Shown: one piece after another, positions 15,892-25,083 of the stretch
How the letters are laid out: each line of letters starts with the position of its first letter
Numbering within the stretch: the first letter of the stretch is position 1
NCBI GenBank assembly: GCA_964654665.1
Contig: CAZZKV010000012.1
Coordinates: 8,725-72,724, forward strand
DNA from: CALCKU01 sp964654665
GTDB lineage: Bacteria > Pseudomonadota > Alphaproteobacteria > Caulobacterales > Maricaulaceae
Direction of reading: 5' to 3'
Length of the DNA: 64,000 bases
Translations under genes and position numbers: made by a program
Notes under the pieces: generated by a model
Databases searched by the model: none
The model's input: the letters and a program-made list of their open reading frames with translations, nothing else
Told to the model about the DNA's origin: nothing

Positions 15892-16584
15892 TTAGGATTT
15901 ACTCTTGGGTATAAATTTAAAAGAATATATTTTTCCGTCATCCCTTTCCGTCATATATGCTGTTGTCTCATCATAGGCCGCGGTTAATGTTGGCTTTGCT
16001 ATAACTGTTTCTTGACCTTCGGTTTTTTCAATGATGAACAGAGTAAAGGAAACGGCATTTTCCATCTTTAATATATTTGTTTCCTCCACTGCAATTTTTA
16101 TCCATAACCCGTCTTGAAGCAGGGTGGACTCTTGTAAAAAAGCCTGTCTATCAAAACCTATTAAAGATGTTGATCCAAAGTCTAGTAAGAGCCGCGTGTT
16201 AAATCGACGGGTTCGGACAGATGAAGGGTTTGTTTGGTTCGCTTCAACATATTCTCCATGAATATCCAATATAAACTCTTCTGCGGTTGCCGGAGGGATG
16301 AATATTAAAGATGAGGCAGCAAGAGCCAATACACTTGCAAAGGTTGATTTGGGCTTTTTTATAATAAAGTCTACAATAGACTTACTCATATTATTTATGT
16401 TTGGTCTTGTTGGACTCGCGACAGGGATCGATTCAGGGCTTGAGAGATAAGATGCGATTAAACGCCGAATGATTTCGCTAACGGTTTGGGTCTCTGCCTG
16501 CGCTCGTTCCGAAAGTTTTTGTTTTGTTTCATAAGAAATTCGCACCTCCAACGTCTCTGACTTTTTTGAACCGGGTTTGATCAT
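15892..16584 (-). CDS. Ribbon-helix-helix / membrane-segment / periplasmic-domain protein, unknown
   Basis: A 230-residue protein with an unusual build. Residues 8-48 (ETLEVRISYETKQKL to VSEIIRRLIASYL) look like a ribbon-helix-helix DNA-binding domain of the CopG/Arc type. A linker follows, then a hydrophobic segment (about 80-98) ending PPATAEE, which could be a membrane anchor or a cleavable signal. The last 125 residues form a beta-rich domain that I do not recognise. An alternative start at Met66 (16389) would give an ordinary secreted protein, but no ribosome site is seen there. If translated whole, it could be a membrane-tethered one-component regulator. No family is assigned. Confidence 0.7.
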   Translation of the reverse strand: MIKPGSKKSETLEVRISYETKQKLSERAQAETQTVSEIIRRLIASYLSSPESIPVASPTRPNINNMSKSIVDFIIKKPKSTFASVLALAASSLIFIPPATAEEFILDIHGEYVEANQTNPSSVRTRRFNTRLLLDFGSTSLIGFDRQAFLQESTLLQDGLWIKIAVEETNILKMENAVSFTLFIIEKTEGQETVIAKPTLTAAYDETTAYMTERDDGKIYSFKFIPKSKS

Positions 16585-16881
16585 AATGTTCTCTGCCTTG
16601 TAATAAATAAGTCTATGTTAACGACTGACCAAAATTAAAAGAGTTATGAAGGAATAATCAATATAAATCGTGTCGGGACAAAGCATAGACACTCTGGTTC
16701 TTTGTCAGGACATAAGCTGTTCATCTTATATAATTGGAAATGAAGCTGTAATTGGGTTTGTTTCGGTGTTGTTCTGATAGCTGTTTTGCCGCGTGTCTTG
16801 TACGGCTTTATCTGAAATAAGCTCTATTAAGCGGATTTAAACGCTGTGTTGTTAGGTTCCTTTTCTGAAGGAGTGTTGTTG
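16585..16881. other. Intergenic region without a recognisable gene
   Basis: AT-rich spacer between the divergent ribbon-helix-helix gene and manC. Both promoters must lie here. I see no clear operator, terminator or RNA. AAGGAG at about 16869 is the ribosome site of manC. Confidence 0.6.
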
Positions 16882-17955
16882 ATGCAAACACGTAAAATTT
16901 TACCGGTCATTATGTCGGGCGGCGCCGGAAGTCGTTTATGGCCGCTCTCGCGCTCTGCTATGCCAAAGCAGCTCTTGCCGCTTTTATCCGATCAAACCAT
17001 GGTTCAAGAGACGGTTGCCCGGGTGTCGGGTGATATATTTTTACCGCCGGTTTTCGTTTGTAACGCAGCCCATACTGCGGCGATCACAGCGCAAATGGCC
17101 GACATTGGTCAAGATGTGGGGGCTATCATTGTGGAACCGATAGGCCGCAATACGGCGCCTTGTGCCGTGGCAGCAGCGGTTCATGCCAAAACTATCGATG
17201 GGAACCCGCTGGTATTGTTGCTGCCGGCTGATCATCACGTGGCAAAACAGGAGGCCTTTCGCGCGGCCATTAACCAAGCGATGAACGCGGCGCTATCCGG
17301 TCATTTGGTGACATTCGGGATTATGCCAGATGGTCCTGAAACAGGTTATGGCTATATTGAGCGCGGCGCGGCGCTCGATGATTATGCTTACCATGTTAAC
17401 GGGTTTCGTGAAAAACCAGATATAGAATCGGCGCAAACTTATTTATCCCATGGCGGATATAGTTGGAATGCCGGGATATTTTTATTTGCAGCCGAAACTT
17501 TATTATCGGAGATGAGCAGTCATGCGCCTGAAATTAGGCGGCAGGCAGAAACAGCTTATCATGAGGCTGACAATAAAGACGGCGTGATCCATTTATCCCA
17601 AAACGCATTTTCGTCCTGCCCGTCTCAATCTATTGATTATGCGGTGATGGAACCGACGGATAAAGCCGCAATCGTTCCGGCCGATATTGGCTGGAGTGAT
17701 ATAGGATCTTATGCCGCTCTGCATGAGATGATCAAAGACAAGACAGGGAATGCCGTATCAGGGGATGTTTTAATTCACAATGTCAATGGCAGCTTGATTG
17801 ATACGGATGGGCCATTGGTGAGCGTTGTTGGTCTGGATAATGTCGCTGTCATTATTCGTGATGACCGAATTTTGGTTACGGCGCTTGGAGCGTGTCAAAA
17901 TGTTAAAGAAATTGTTAACCAATTGAAAACGACAGGCCGGAAAGACGATTTATAA
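16882..17955 (+). CDS. manC: Mannose-1-phosphate guanylyltransferase (monofunctional)
   Basis: Makes GDP-mannose from mannose-1-phosphate and GTP for surface polysaccharides. The 357 residues begin ILPVIMSGGAGSRLWPLSRSA, the nucleotide-binding signature. They continue with KQLLPL, FGIMPDGPETGYGYIERG, FREKPD and YSWNAGIFLF, all family hallmarks, and IDYAVMEPTDKAAIVPADIGWSD. The C-terminal cupin domain of bifunctional ManC/AlgA (usually about 470 residues) is absent. The ATG at 16882, with AAGGAG nearby, is preferred over the in-frame codon at 16846. Its stop overlaps the next ATG. Confidence 0.93.
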   Translation: MQTRKILPVIMSGGAGSRLWPLSRSAMPKQLLPLLSDQTMVQETVARVSGDIFLPPVFVCNAAHTAAITAQMADIGQDVGAIIVEPIGRNTAPCAVAAAVHAKTIDGNPLVLLLPADHHVAKQEAFRAAINQAMNAALSGHLVTFGIMPDGPETGYGYIERGAALDDYAYHVNGFREKPDIESAQTYLSHGGYSWNAGIFLFAAETLLSEMSSHAPEIRRQAETAYHEADNKDGVIHLSQNAFSSCPSQSIDYAVMEPTDKAAIVPADIGWSDIGSYAALHEMIKDKTGNAVSGDVLIHNVNGSLIDTDGPLVSVVGLDNVAVIIRDDRILVTALGACQNVKEIVNQLKTTGRKDDL

Positions 17956-18560
17956 TGATGCTGGGACGGCTGAAAATTATATGTGTCGCGCTTTTGGGTG
18001 GTATCATCACGGCTTGTGGAACTACGCCGCCACCGCCGAGTATTTCGTCAACACCCGCTTTAGCTAAAGGTGAGTTATCTTTACCGGACCGGACCGCTTT
18101 TTTGCAAAAAGATCCGCGCTGGGGACATAAGCGCTTGGGGCGCAGTGACGATACTTTAGCAAGCGATGGATGTCTTGTGACGGCCACGGCGATGGCACTT
18201 GGTAATTTGGGATTTCAAACAACGCCAGCTGATTTAAATCAACGCCTGACACAGGCCGATAGTTTTACGCCGCGTGGATGGTTAATCTGGAGCGGTATCA
18301 GTAAAGTCACCGAGGGCCGCGCGAAAGCTCGCTTTTATGATGAAGCTTCCGAGAATAATATTCAAAGCTGTTTGCGGGATGGATATTATCCGCTTACGCA
18401 ATTTTACTTGCCTAGTGGTCGCTCGCATTGGGCGCTTGTCATTAAAAAAGATGCCCGCGGTTATCATATGCGTGATCCACTACGCAGGTCTAAAAGCCCG
18501 CTTATTTTCCCCCGTGGCGCGGACGCTTTCCGGGCTCTGCGGTGTGTGGGACTGAGTTAG
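17955..18560 (+). CDS. Lipoprotein with a papain-like (C39-type) cysteine peptidase domain
   Basis: A 201-residue lipoprotein. The signal ends in GGIITACG, with the lipidated Cys at about residue 21. The mature part resembles a peptidase_C39_2/papain-like fold, with DGCLVTATAM (candidate catalytic Cys), SHWALVIKK (candidate His) and MRDPL (candidate Asp) in the expected order. It overlaps the manC stop by one base, so the two are translationally coupled. An envelope-processing role near polysaccharide genes is inferred. The substrate is unknown, and the fold could also be non-catalytic. Confidence 0.75.
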   Translation: MMLGRLKIICVALLGGIITACGTTPPPPSISSTPALAKGELSLPDRTAFLQKDPRWGHKRLGRSDDTLASDGCLVTATAMALGNLGFQTTPADLNQRLTQADSFTPRGWLIWSGISKVTEGRAKARFYDEASENNIQSCLRDGYYPLTQFYLPSGRSHWALVIKKDARGYHMRDPLRRSKSPLIFPRGADAFRALRCVGLS

Positions 18561-19031
18561 TGTTCGATTATTAATAACTCAGCCGCTTTGCTTGAATTGC
18601 TATTGGAGCCACTAGGCGGATATGTTCAATAGCGGTGTTTAATCCAGAGTTATAATCAAAGCTTGCGAGGTATTTAAGATTCGTAATATTTCAGTTTACC
18701 AAATACCATCAGGCTCTGTATGCCGAGATTATAAAACCATTACCACGATGCAATCGCCCGATGTCAGCACCTATAAGAGAGGTTTAAATTTGGGTGAAAT
18801 GAAGGGTTGTTTAGCTTTTGCGTTGATCCTTAAATGACAGTTTTGCGGTATTGTGAGTGCATATAAGATTTGAATTGTATATAATATAGATAATGGAATT
18901 TTTAACCTGTTTAAAACAACTTGACCTGACCTTTATTAAGAATAACAATCAAACAAAGATTTTATAGGATGGTAGTCTGAACATCGCTTAAGCTGTAATT
19001 TAATTGATAGTGGAAATTTGAACACATAGCG
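18561..19031. other. AT-rich intergenic region with a possible decayed coding remnant
   Basis: No intact gene. On the minus strand, 18771-18571 reads as about 66 codons with two internal stops. The last 39 codons are open (NLKYLASFDYNSGLNTAIEH onward) and end at a TAA at 18571. It looks protein-like, but I cannot name it. The rest should carry the promoter of the sulfatase-like gene. Confidence 0.4.
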
Positions 19032-20708
19032 ATGAAATTTTTTCAATTTATACGGATATTTCTGGCCACACTAGTCGCTCCCATTATCCTTTGGGTTCTG
19101 CCGGTCTTGCAACTTACTTTACATAATACAGAATATTTTGAAGGCCATTTAGATGGCGGATTCACTTTTTACCTGCTCTCTATTATTTCAGTGGGTCTCG
19201 CTTTGTTGAGTTTTGCCCGACAGGATAACAGTGCTTTATTTAAAAATTTATTTTATGCATGGCTTATCTTTCCGGTATTTTGGCTGGCCTATATTGGCCT
19301 CATGCTCGATGGTGCCCGTTTTATTTTTTATAGCCTTCCAATATTATCGCTTTTGGCGGGATGGAAAATTGCTAAACATAAGGCCGCCAAAACGGCTTTA
19401 ATCTCTATTTCCGCTTTGTTCAGCGGGCTCTTAATAATCAATGTTTTGAATATAGGCTTCGCTATTACTCAAGCCGCTGCAAAATTAAATGCAGAAGCAT
19501 CGCCCCGTCAGCGTGTTAATCTAAACGTTATAGAGCCCGTTAATACGGCCAAGTTACCAGATATCTATCATATTATACTTGATGAATTTCAAACAGAATA
19601 TTTTACAGTCAATTTAGATAAGAAAATCCGTAAAAATCTTGGCGGATTCACCTGGTTTCCCAAAGCTTATTCCCCTTCGGGGCGTACTAATTTGGCTTTA
19701 CCATCTGTCTTAACAGGCGTGCCCTATACCTATGATACGGTCTTATATGACTATATTGAAGACGGGTTCGGGTCGGAGAAATCTCTCCTGCACCGTCTCC
19801 GAACCTTTGGTTACACCCGCATTGGATTTCTCCATAAAATTTATCCATCCGGCAGTAGATCCCGATTTGATAGGACGTATTTTCATCGCGATATAGGACT
19901 AAAACTTGACCGCGAGTCACGCCAGCAATTACTCCGCACGCTCTGGGTTTACACATATGTTCCCAAACCGCTTATGAAACATATAATTCCGACCCGACAA
20001 TTTGAACAACTTGAAACCCAATCATTACTGCCGAATGATGCACCTTATGCGTCTTTGCAGTCTTTCCGTAGTTTTCTTGATGAGGAGCGCTCCAATAATG
20101 TTGCCGGGGGGCGCTATATGTTCCTGCACTTAATTTTGCCCCATTTTCCTGACGTGCTTGAGAGCGATTGCTCCTATAATCTAGGAACTGTCACGCAGAA
20201 ACGGGCTCAATCTCGCTGCGCCATACAGGTCATTGCAGATCTTGCGCAAATGTTACGCGATACAGGGCGTTTTGAAAATTCACTTATTATCGTTCACGGA
20301 GATCACGGCGGCAACCATCTTATTAAAGAAGACCGTCTTATTAAAACGCCCAATAATATATTCGGACTAGACTATAGCTGGGCACGATCGCGAGCTTTGG
20401 TTTTGGTTAAGCCGCCAGGACAGAAAGCGGATCTGCCTTTGATAATTGATGATAGAGTGACAGATTTATATGATATATATCCAACGGTTCTGGACGCTCT
20501 TGATCAGCCCGAAGACGCAACTTTAATCGGTCACTCCCTTATCTCAGAGGCCCGCGCTTTTACACGCCCGCTATATTATCATATGTTCAGTAAAAACAGC
20601 ACCATCAAACATCAAGTCAATGAAGGGCCTTTGTCTCGCTACATCATATCTGATGGCAGCATTACTTTTGATAAAAAGATCGAAGTCCCTAAATGGAAGA
20701 AACCTTAA
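19032..20708 (+). CDS. Membrane-bound sulfatase / alkaline-phosphatase superfamily protein
   Basis: A 558-residue protein with four N-terminal membrane helices (about residues 5-30, 42-60, 68-90 and 115-145), then a periplasmic alkaline-phosphatase-superfamily domain. Metal-site motifs are IYHIILDEFQ near residue 178 and IVHGDHGGNH near 415. SGRTNLALPSVLTG looks like the nucleophile region of LTA-synthase/phosphoethanolamine-transferase-like enzymes. It probably transfers or removes a phospho or sulfo group on a surface glycan or lipid; the substrate is unknown. It is separated from manC by a long AT-rich spacer and faces the convergent acyltransferase gene. Confidence 0.85.
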   Translation: MKFFQFIRIFLATLVAPIILWVLPVLQLTLHNTEYFEGHLDGGFTFYLLSIISVGLALLSFARQDNSALFKNLFYAWLIFPVFWLAYIGLMLDGARFIFYSLPILSLLAGWKIAKHKAAKTALISISALFSGLLIINVLNIGFAITQAAAKLNAEASPRQRVNLNVIEPVNTAKLPDIYHIILDEFQTEYFTVNLDKKIRKNLGGFTWFPKAYSPSGRTNLALPSVLTGVPYTYDTVLYDYIEDGFGSEKSLLHRLRTFGYTRIGFLHKIYPSGSRSRFDRTYFHRDIGLKLDRESRQQLLRTLWVYTYVPKPLMKHIIPTRQFEQLETQSLLPNDAPYASLQSFRSFLDEERSNNVAGGRYMFLHLILPHFPDVLESDCSYNLGTVTQKRAQSRCAIQVIADLAQMLRDTGRFENSLIIVHGDHGGNHLIKEDRLIKTPNNIFGLDYSWARSRALVLVKPPGQKADLPLIIDDRVTDLYDIYPTVLDALDQPEDATLIGHSLISEARAFTRPLYYHMFSKNSTIKHQVNEGPLSRYIISDGSITFDKKIEVPKWKKP

Positions 20709-20763
20709 ATGCCAAAATATGATAGTGGATGGTTTTATTATATGGGCATAGTTTAAAGCGAGG

Positions 20764-22674
20764 CTATGGTTTGGCGAATAAAGCTGGGTATTCCCTTATG
20801 ATATTTTGTGCAATGGCAATGCCGCCTTCAACTGACAAATGGCCAGTATCATAGATGAATGGAGAGGCTGTATCATCCAGACGATTTGTGCATTGTTTTT
20901 TCGGGCATTGATAGGGTCGTAGATCAATAAGGGTAGCTTGGGTTAAGGCTTCCAACTGCTCGTAATGCTGGGCTGTTTCATTAATATTGAGGCTTGCCGT
21001 TACGCGCAGTAAATGTTCATAGAAAGATGCCGCTCGATTGACGATCAGATTGTGATCGGTATTAAACTCATATCGTGGACCTATAATGATAACGCGTTTA
21101 TCTATTGCATTTAACGCATTGATAGATGGTTGAATATAATCAAAAGCCGTATTTTGCCAAATGCTGACAATAATGACGGTCTGTATGTCGGTACGTTTGG
21201 CAAGGGTTTTATACGTGCTATTTACATATTCCTTGCATTGCGCCTTCTTTTTTGAACTCGCCTTTTCTTCATGAAACCGTAAATAAGGACGACAGCCATT
21301 TTCTATCATATATTCAAATTTATGTTCCGGTAAACTACGGGACAGTCCTGCAAAAATGTCACCGCCATAGCTATCCCCTATTACTGCAATAGGGTGAGGA
21401 TGTGTCTCTTTTGCCTCACGATTTATGGCTTTTTCTATATTGCTTGCAGCCCTTTTTTTGGCTTTTGCGCTCGCGGTTTTAAACGCTAACATCTGAGCAC
21501 TTGGGCTGCGCCACTCCATAAGCCCGTCTTTTTGGGCGATAAAGCCGAAGGCGATGAAACTGGTCATCATGATGGCAAAGATCGCGGTTATAGATTGTCC
21601 CGAACGTCGTCCCAATGGCCCGTCCTTGTGCCGTAATGGTATCTCAATGAATTTATAGAGCAGAGCTGCCATTATAATTGAGGTCATGGATAGCAAGAGA
21701 ACATCCTGCAGGGCTAAAGGCCGGGCAATAAAATATTTATACAGCACGATAACAGGCCAGTGGATGAGGTATAGTGAATAGCTAATCAGGCCCAATCCTA
21801 CAACTGGCTCCCATTTCAGCGGGCGGGATAGCGGTGTTTTATCGCCGGAATAAATTATCAATGCTGTGCCAAGACAGGGTAGCATAGCGGAGAGGCCCGG
21901 AAAGCGGGTCTCTTCTGTAAACATAAAAATCGCCCATAGGATCATAATAAACCCAGATAGGCATAAGCCGCTATGTATCGTTTTATTATCCAGACCCTCT
22001 TTCATAAACCAGACAAGCCCGGCCCCCAGAGCAAATTCGCACAGGCGAAAGGGTAAGAGGTAAAATACGGCTTCAGGTGATGTTTTGATCAAGGCTTCTA
22101 CGCCTATTAGGCTGATAACTCCTAAAGCAACCAGAATAATCAGCGGTGTTTTTGATATATCCTTGCGCATTGATAAAAACAGTAGCAGCGGCCAGATCAT
22201 GTAAAACTGTTCTTCCACCGCTAATGTCCATGTATGTAGAAGGGGTTTTAATTGGGCTTGTGTGTCAAAATAACCGCTCTCTATCCAGAAAAATATATTG
22301 GAGATTGATAAACTTGCACTTGCGGCTGCCTTACCAAGGCGCGCTATTGAATCGGGAGGTAAGATGAAAATGCTGCCTATAATCGTAGCAAATAAAACAG
22401 TAAAAAAAGCTGGCAGAAGTCGGCGTGCCCGGCGTAAATAAAATTGTGAAAAAGAGAAGGTTGCAGTCTCTAATATTTCTTGACGGATTAACCGAGTAAT
22501 TAAAAACCCACTAATAACAAAAAACACATCTACCCCGACAAAACCGCCGGTAATCCACGGTAAATCAAGATGAAATAACAGCACGCTAATCACGGCAATA
22601 CAGCGCAGCCCGTCAATATCCCGGCGATAGGCAAGACGTGAGCGATTGGCCTTTTCGACAGTCGTTTCTATCAT
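20764..22674 (-). CDS. Acyltransferase-3 / SGNH fusion, O-antigen or glycan O-acyltransferase (OafA-like)
   Basis: A 636-residue inner-membrane enzyme that O-acetylates extracellular glycans. The N-terminal acyltransferase-3 domain (about residues 15-370) begins YRRDIDGLRCIAVISVLLFHL and has around ten membrane helices. VGVDVFFVISGFLIT is diagnostic, as are RRARRLLPAF and HTWTLAVEEQFYMIWP. An SGNH-type domain follows, with IAVIGDSYGGD (nucleophile Ser) and a late DTGHLSVEG (Asp-x-x-His). This two-domain build matches OafA and peptidoglycan or O-antigen acetylases. It fits with nearby manC and the sugar aminotransferase. Confidence 0.92.
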   Translation of the reverse strand: MIETTVEKANRSRLAYRRDIDGLRCIAVISVLLFHLDLPWITGGFVGVDVFFVISGFLITRLIRQEILETATFSFSQFYLRRARRLLPAFFTVLFATIIGSIFILPPDSIARLGKAAASASLSISNIFFWIESGYFDTQAQLKPLLHTWTLAVEEQFYMIWPLLLFLSMRKDISKTPLIILVALGVISLIGVEALIKTSPEAVFYLLPFRLCEFALGAGLVWFMKEGLDNKTIHSGLCLSGFIMILWAIFMFTEETRFPGLSAMLPCLGTALIIYSGDKTPLSRPLKWEPVVGLGLISYSLYLIHWPVIVLYKYFIARPLALQDVLLLSMTSIIMAALLYKFIEIPLRHKDGPLGRRSGQSITAIFAIMMTSFIAFGFIAQKDGLMEWRSPSAQMLAFKTASAKAKKRAASNIEKAINREAKETHPHPIAVIGDSYGGDIFAGLSRSLPEHKFEYMIENGCRPYLRFHEEKASSKKKAQCKEYVNSTYKTLAKRTDIQTVIIVSIWQNTAFDYIQPSINALNAIDKRVIIIGPRYEFNTDHNLIVNRAASFYEHLLRVTASLNINETAQHYEQLEALTQATLIDLRPYQCPKKQCTNRLDDTASPFIYDTGHLSVEGGIAIAQNIIREYPALFAKP

Positions 22675-22932
22675 GGAAAGTTATTCTCGCGAGAGAGTCG
22701 CAAAGTCAATAAGAACTCAATATAAGATAAGGCCAAGCAAAAAATCCTATTGGAGGGAGGTAAACGGACAATATAATTTGCTATAGAACCGTTTCTATAT
22801 TTGGTGTCTGCGTCTATGTCTCAAAATTAAATCTGGGTATGGGGGTTTGTCAAACTTATCGCACTATGGCTCTAGGCTGGATTTAATGCGTTCAGAGCTT
22901 AATATCAGTTATGAAAATTTGCGGAGTTAATT

Positions 22933-23397
22933 TCACAATGTAAATTTTTCAAGCTTACCGCGAATATCTTTTGGAACTCTGATAGGTTGCCCAGAGTGTA
23001 AAATACAGGCCGCCTCACATTGCGCGCTTGCAATCAATGTTTCGTCTCTATAGCAGTTTTGCGATATAAAGAGGCGTGCGCCTGTAATGCGGTCATAGGC
23101 TGTTTTGATAATCAACTTATTATCTATTCTGGCAGGAGCCTTATACTCAATTTCGAACTTTCTAATGGTGAAGGCCATCTGCTTATCGGCCCAGAGATCA
23201 GCATGATTGACGCCGATTAAGTTCAAAAAACTCGACCGACCCCTTTCAAAATAGCGCAGATAGTTTGCGTGGTAAACAAGACCGCTAAAGTCGGTGTCCT
23301 CATAGAACACATGGAGAGGATATAGATGTTTCCGGCCTTCGAACCACCCCAAAGTATTTGTATCGTTCATTATAGAAAAACCATTATGTGTTTGCAT
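22933..23397 (-). CDS. YbgC/FadM-family acyl-CoA thioesterase
   Basis: A 154-residue hotdog-fold thioesterase. The motif VFYEDTDFSGLVYHANYLRYFERGRS contains the catalytic Asp and the Tyr-His of the YbgC family. The usual ybgC neighbours (tolQRA, tolB, pal) are absent, so it is not the tol-pal copy. The start could be 23397 or the internal ATG at 23370; neither has a clear ribosome site. A second hotdog gene begins only 29 bases away on the other strand. Confidence 0.88.
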   Translation of the reverse strand: MQTHNGFSIMNDTNTLGWFEGRKHLYPLHVFYEDTDFSGLVYHANYLRYFERGRSSFLNLIGVNHADLWADKQMAFTIRKFEIEYKAPARIDNKLIIKTAYDRITGARLFISQNCYRDETLIASAQCEAACILHSGQPIRVPKDIRGKLEKFTL

Positions 23398-23426
23398 GAT
23401 TGTTTCTTGTGATCATACTCTAACAA

Positions 23427-23846
23427 ATGGAATTTCTAAATAGTAACTTTGAAAATGCTAGGATCACCTATCGGCGCGTTAAAGATCATGAAATTGACGA
23501 ATTGGGGCATGTTAATAATGCCGTATATGTTGGGTGGATCCAAGATGCAGCTACTGAACATTGGCTTGCCGTGGCCAGCGCGGAGTTACAATTGGAATTC
23601 ATGTGGTTTTGTTCAAGACATGAAATTGATTACAAACGGCAATTATATGTAGATAGTGATGTTGAAATCCGAACATGGTTAGGTGAGTTTAAAGGCGCTC
23701 GTTTTGACCGCCATGTAGATATTCGCCTAAAGGGTTCAAATAAATCGGCGGTGATAGCGCGAACCACATGGGTGCTGATGTCTAAGGTTTCGAAAAAACC
23801 CTTGAGGATTAATGCAAAAATATTGACTGTATTTTCTTCGCTTTAA
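23427..23846 (+). CDS. Second hotdog-fold acyl-CoA thioesterase
   Basis: A 139-residue protein of the 4-hydroxybenzoyl-CoA thioesterase/FadM type. The pattern ELGHVNNAVYVGWIQDAATEHW is the acyl-ACP-thioesterase-like start, with the HVNN catalytic loop. EIDYKRQLYVDSDVEIRTWLGEFKG follows the usual strand order. It is divergent from the YbgC-like gene with almost no intergenic space. No ribosome site is visible before the ATG. The substrate chain length cannot be predicted. Confidence 0.85.
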   Translation: MEFLNSNFENARITYRRVKDHEIDELGHVNNAVYVGWIQDAATEHWLAVASAELQLEFMWFCSRHEIDYKRQLYVDSDVEIRTWLGEFKGARFDRHVDIRLKGSNKSAVIARTTWVLMSKVSKKPLRINAKILTVFSSL

Positions 23847-24083
23847 GGCTTATCGACAATATGGGCAAATTATATAATGCGCTGAAATTTACATATTGTG
23901 CTGACCCAAGAGTGTTTATCGGAATAAAATAAAGACGGTTTAATCCTATCCTTTGCTACATATGATGATCGCGTGTTTGGGGCCTTATGTCTTGGAAGAA
24001 TCGTAAGAGGTTATTATTTTTTCACTAAGGATTAACGGGGTTCGTTTATTGGGAATTTCAATATTGGGGCTTTGGAGTTAAAT

Positions 24084-24614
24084 ATGACCTCTGTTGACAC
24101 AACCCCTTTCACCGCGTGGGTGATGCGCCCTACAGCCGATGTTCGCCGGGCGAGCCAAGCGCAATATATGCATGGTATGACAGAAATTCTGGCGGCGGAA
24201 GCGCCGATGCAGGCCCTGTCTTTATTTCAAATTTACGGCAAAGCCAGCGGTGTTATGAAACTGGCGGCCCCTGTTCGAAAACTATGCGAGAGAGCCTTGC
24301 TTCAAGGGGTTAAAGACGGACATATTATGCTGGAACGCGAAGACGATAGCGAAATTGAGGGTCCTGACGACAGCACAGGCTGGATTGTACGATTGCCCGA
24401 TCAACCGCGTGTTATTATTCGTGATCTAGGCCATCGCAGTTTTGCTGAAATCCCAATGGGCGAGTTGGCGGGGCTTGTACTTGAAATTCGCACGCAAGAT
24501 GAATTTATGGGCCGCGAGGATATTTACCGGTCTGTACTTGGGTATTATGGCCTACAAAAACTCACGGCGCTGGTCCGGCGCAGGCTTGATAAAGTTCTGG
24601 CTGTTTATTTTTAA
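24084..24614 (+). CDS. Protein of unknown function with a winged-helix-like C-terminus
   Basis: A 176-residue protein that I do not recognise. The ATG at 24084 is used, with GGAG seven bases before it; the in-frame TTG at 24072 is part of that ribosome site. The C-terminal 60 residues (IPMGELAGLVLEIRTQD to LVRRRLDKVL) recall the DUF3320-like region at the end of some helicase-like proteins, where a similar E-I-A-x-L-V start and R-x-R-L-D end occur. That likeness is weak. There is no signal peptide or membrane helix. It converges on rpsU. Confidence 0.65.
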   Translation: MTSVDTTPFTAWVMRPTADVRRASQAQYMHGMTEILAAEAPMQALSLFQIYGKASGVMKLAAPVRKLCERALLQGVKDGHIMLEREDDSEIEGPDDSTGWIVRLPDQPRVIIRDLGHRSFAEIPMGELAGLVLEIRTQDEFMGREDIYRSVLGYYGLQKLTALVRRRLDKVLAVYF

Positions 24615-24673
24615 CCAATAAAAAACCGCCCCAAAGGACGATTTTCAAAACATTCATAAGGTAAGCTGTAGCG

Positions 24674-24910
24674 CTAGTAACGGCGCGGCTTCTTTTTGGT
24701 AGGGATTAACCCTTCCATTTGGGCGCGCTTACGGGCCAATTTACGGACGCGGCGGACAGCTTCTGCCTGTTCGCGGACGCGTTTCTCAGACGGTTTTTCG
24801 TAATGCTTGCGGGCTTTCATTTCCCGCAGCACGCCTTCGTTCTGAAGTTTTTTCTTCAAAGCGCGGAGCGCCTGATCGACATTATTCTGACGGACGTAGA
24901 TTTCGACCAT
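24674..24910 (-). CDS. rpsU: 30S ribosomal protein S21
   Basis: A 78-residue protein of the small ribosomal subunit. The sequence starts MVEIYVRQNNVDQALRALKK, and the middle KLQNEGVLREMKARKHYEKPSEKRVREQ is the classic S21 signature. The tail is very basic (KKKPRRY). I use the ATG at 24910; the frame extends nine bases further to a TTG. Confidence 0.97.
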   Translation of the reverse strand: MVEIYVRQNNVDQALRALKKKLQNEGVLREMKARKHYEKPSEKRVREQAEAVRRVRKLARKRAQMEGLIPTKKKPRRY

Positions 24911-25083
24911 GTGTATCAACTCATTTCTAGTTCAAAATTAAAGGCCAGATACGTCATCCAGCCCTTGGAATGGAGGGCTTCTAGCGGGGGAATGTGTCAA
25001 GGTAAAGGCGTGATGCTGTCTTTTATGGCTTATTTTGACGGTTTTTGTTCCCAAAATTGAAAAAATCAGTCATTTAGGGGTGT

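Noticed and set aside
24615..24673. Terminator-like AAAACCGCCCC/GGACGATTTT between the unknown gene and rpsU
   Set aside because: The stem has at least two mismatches, so it is too weak to report as a terminator.
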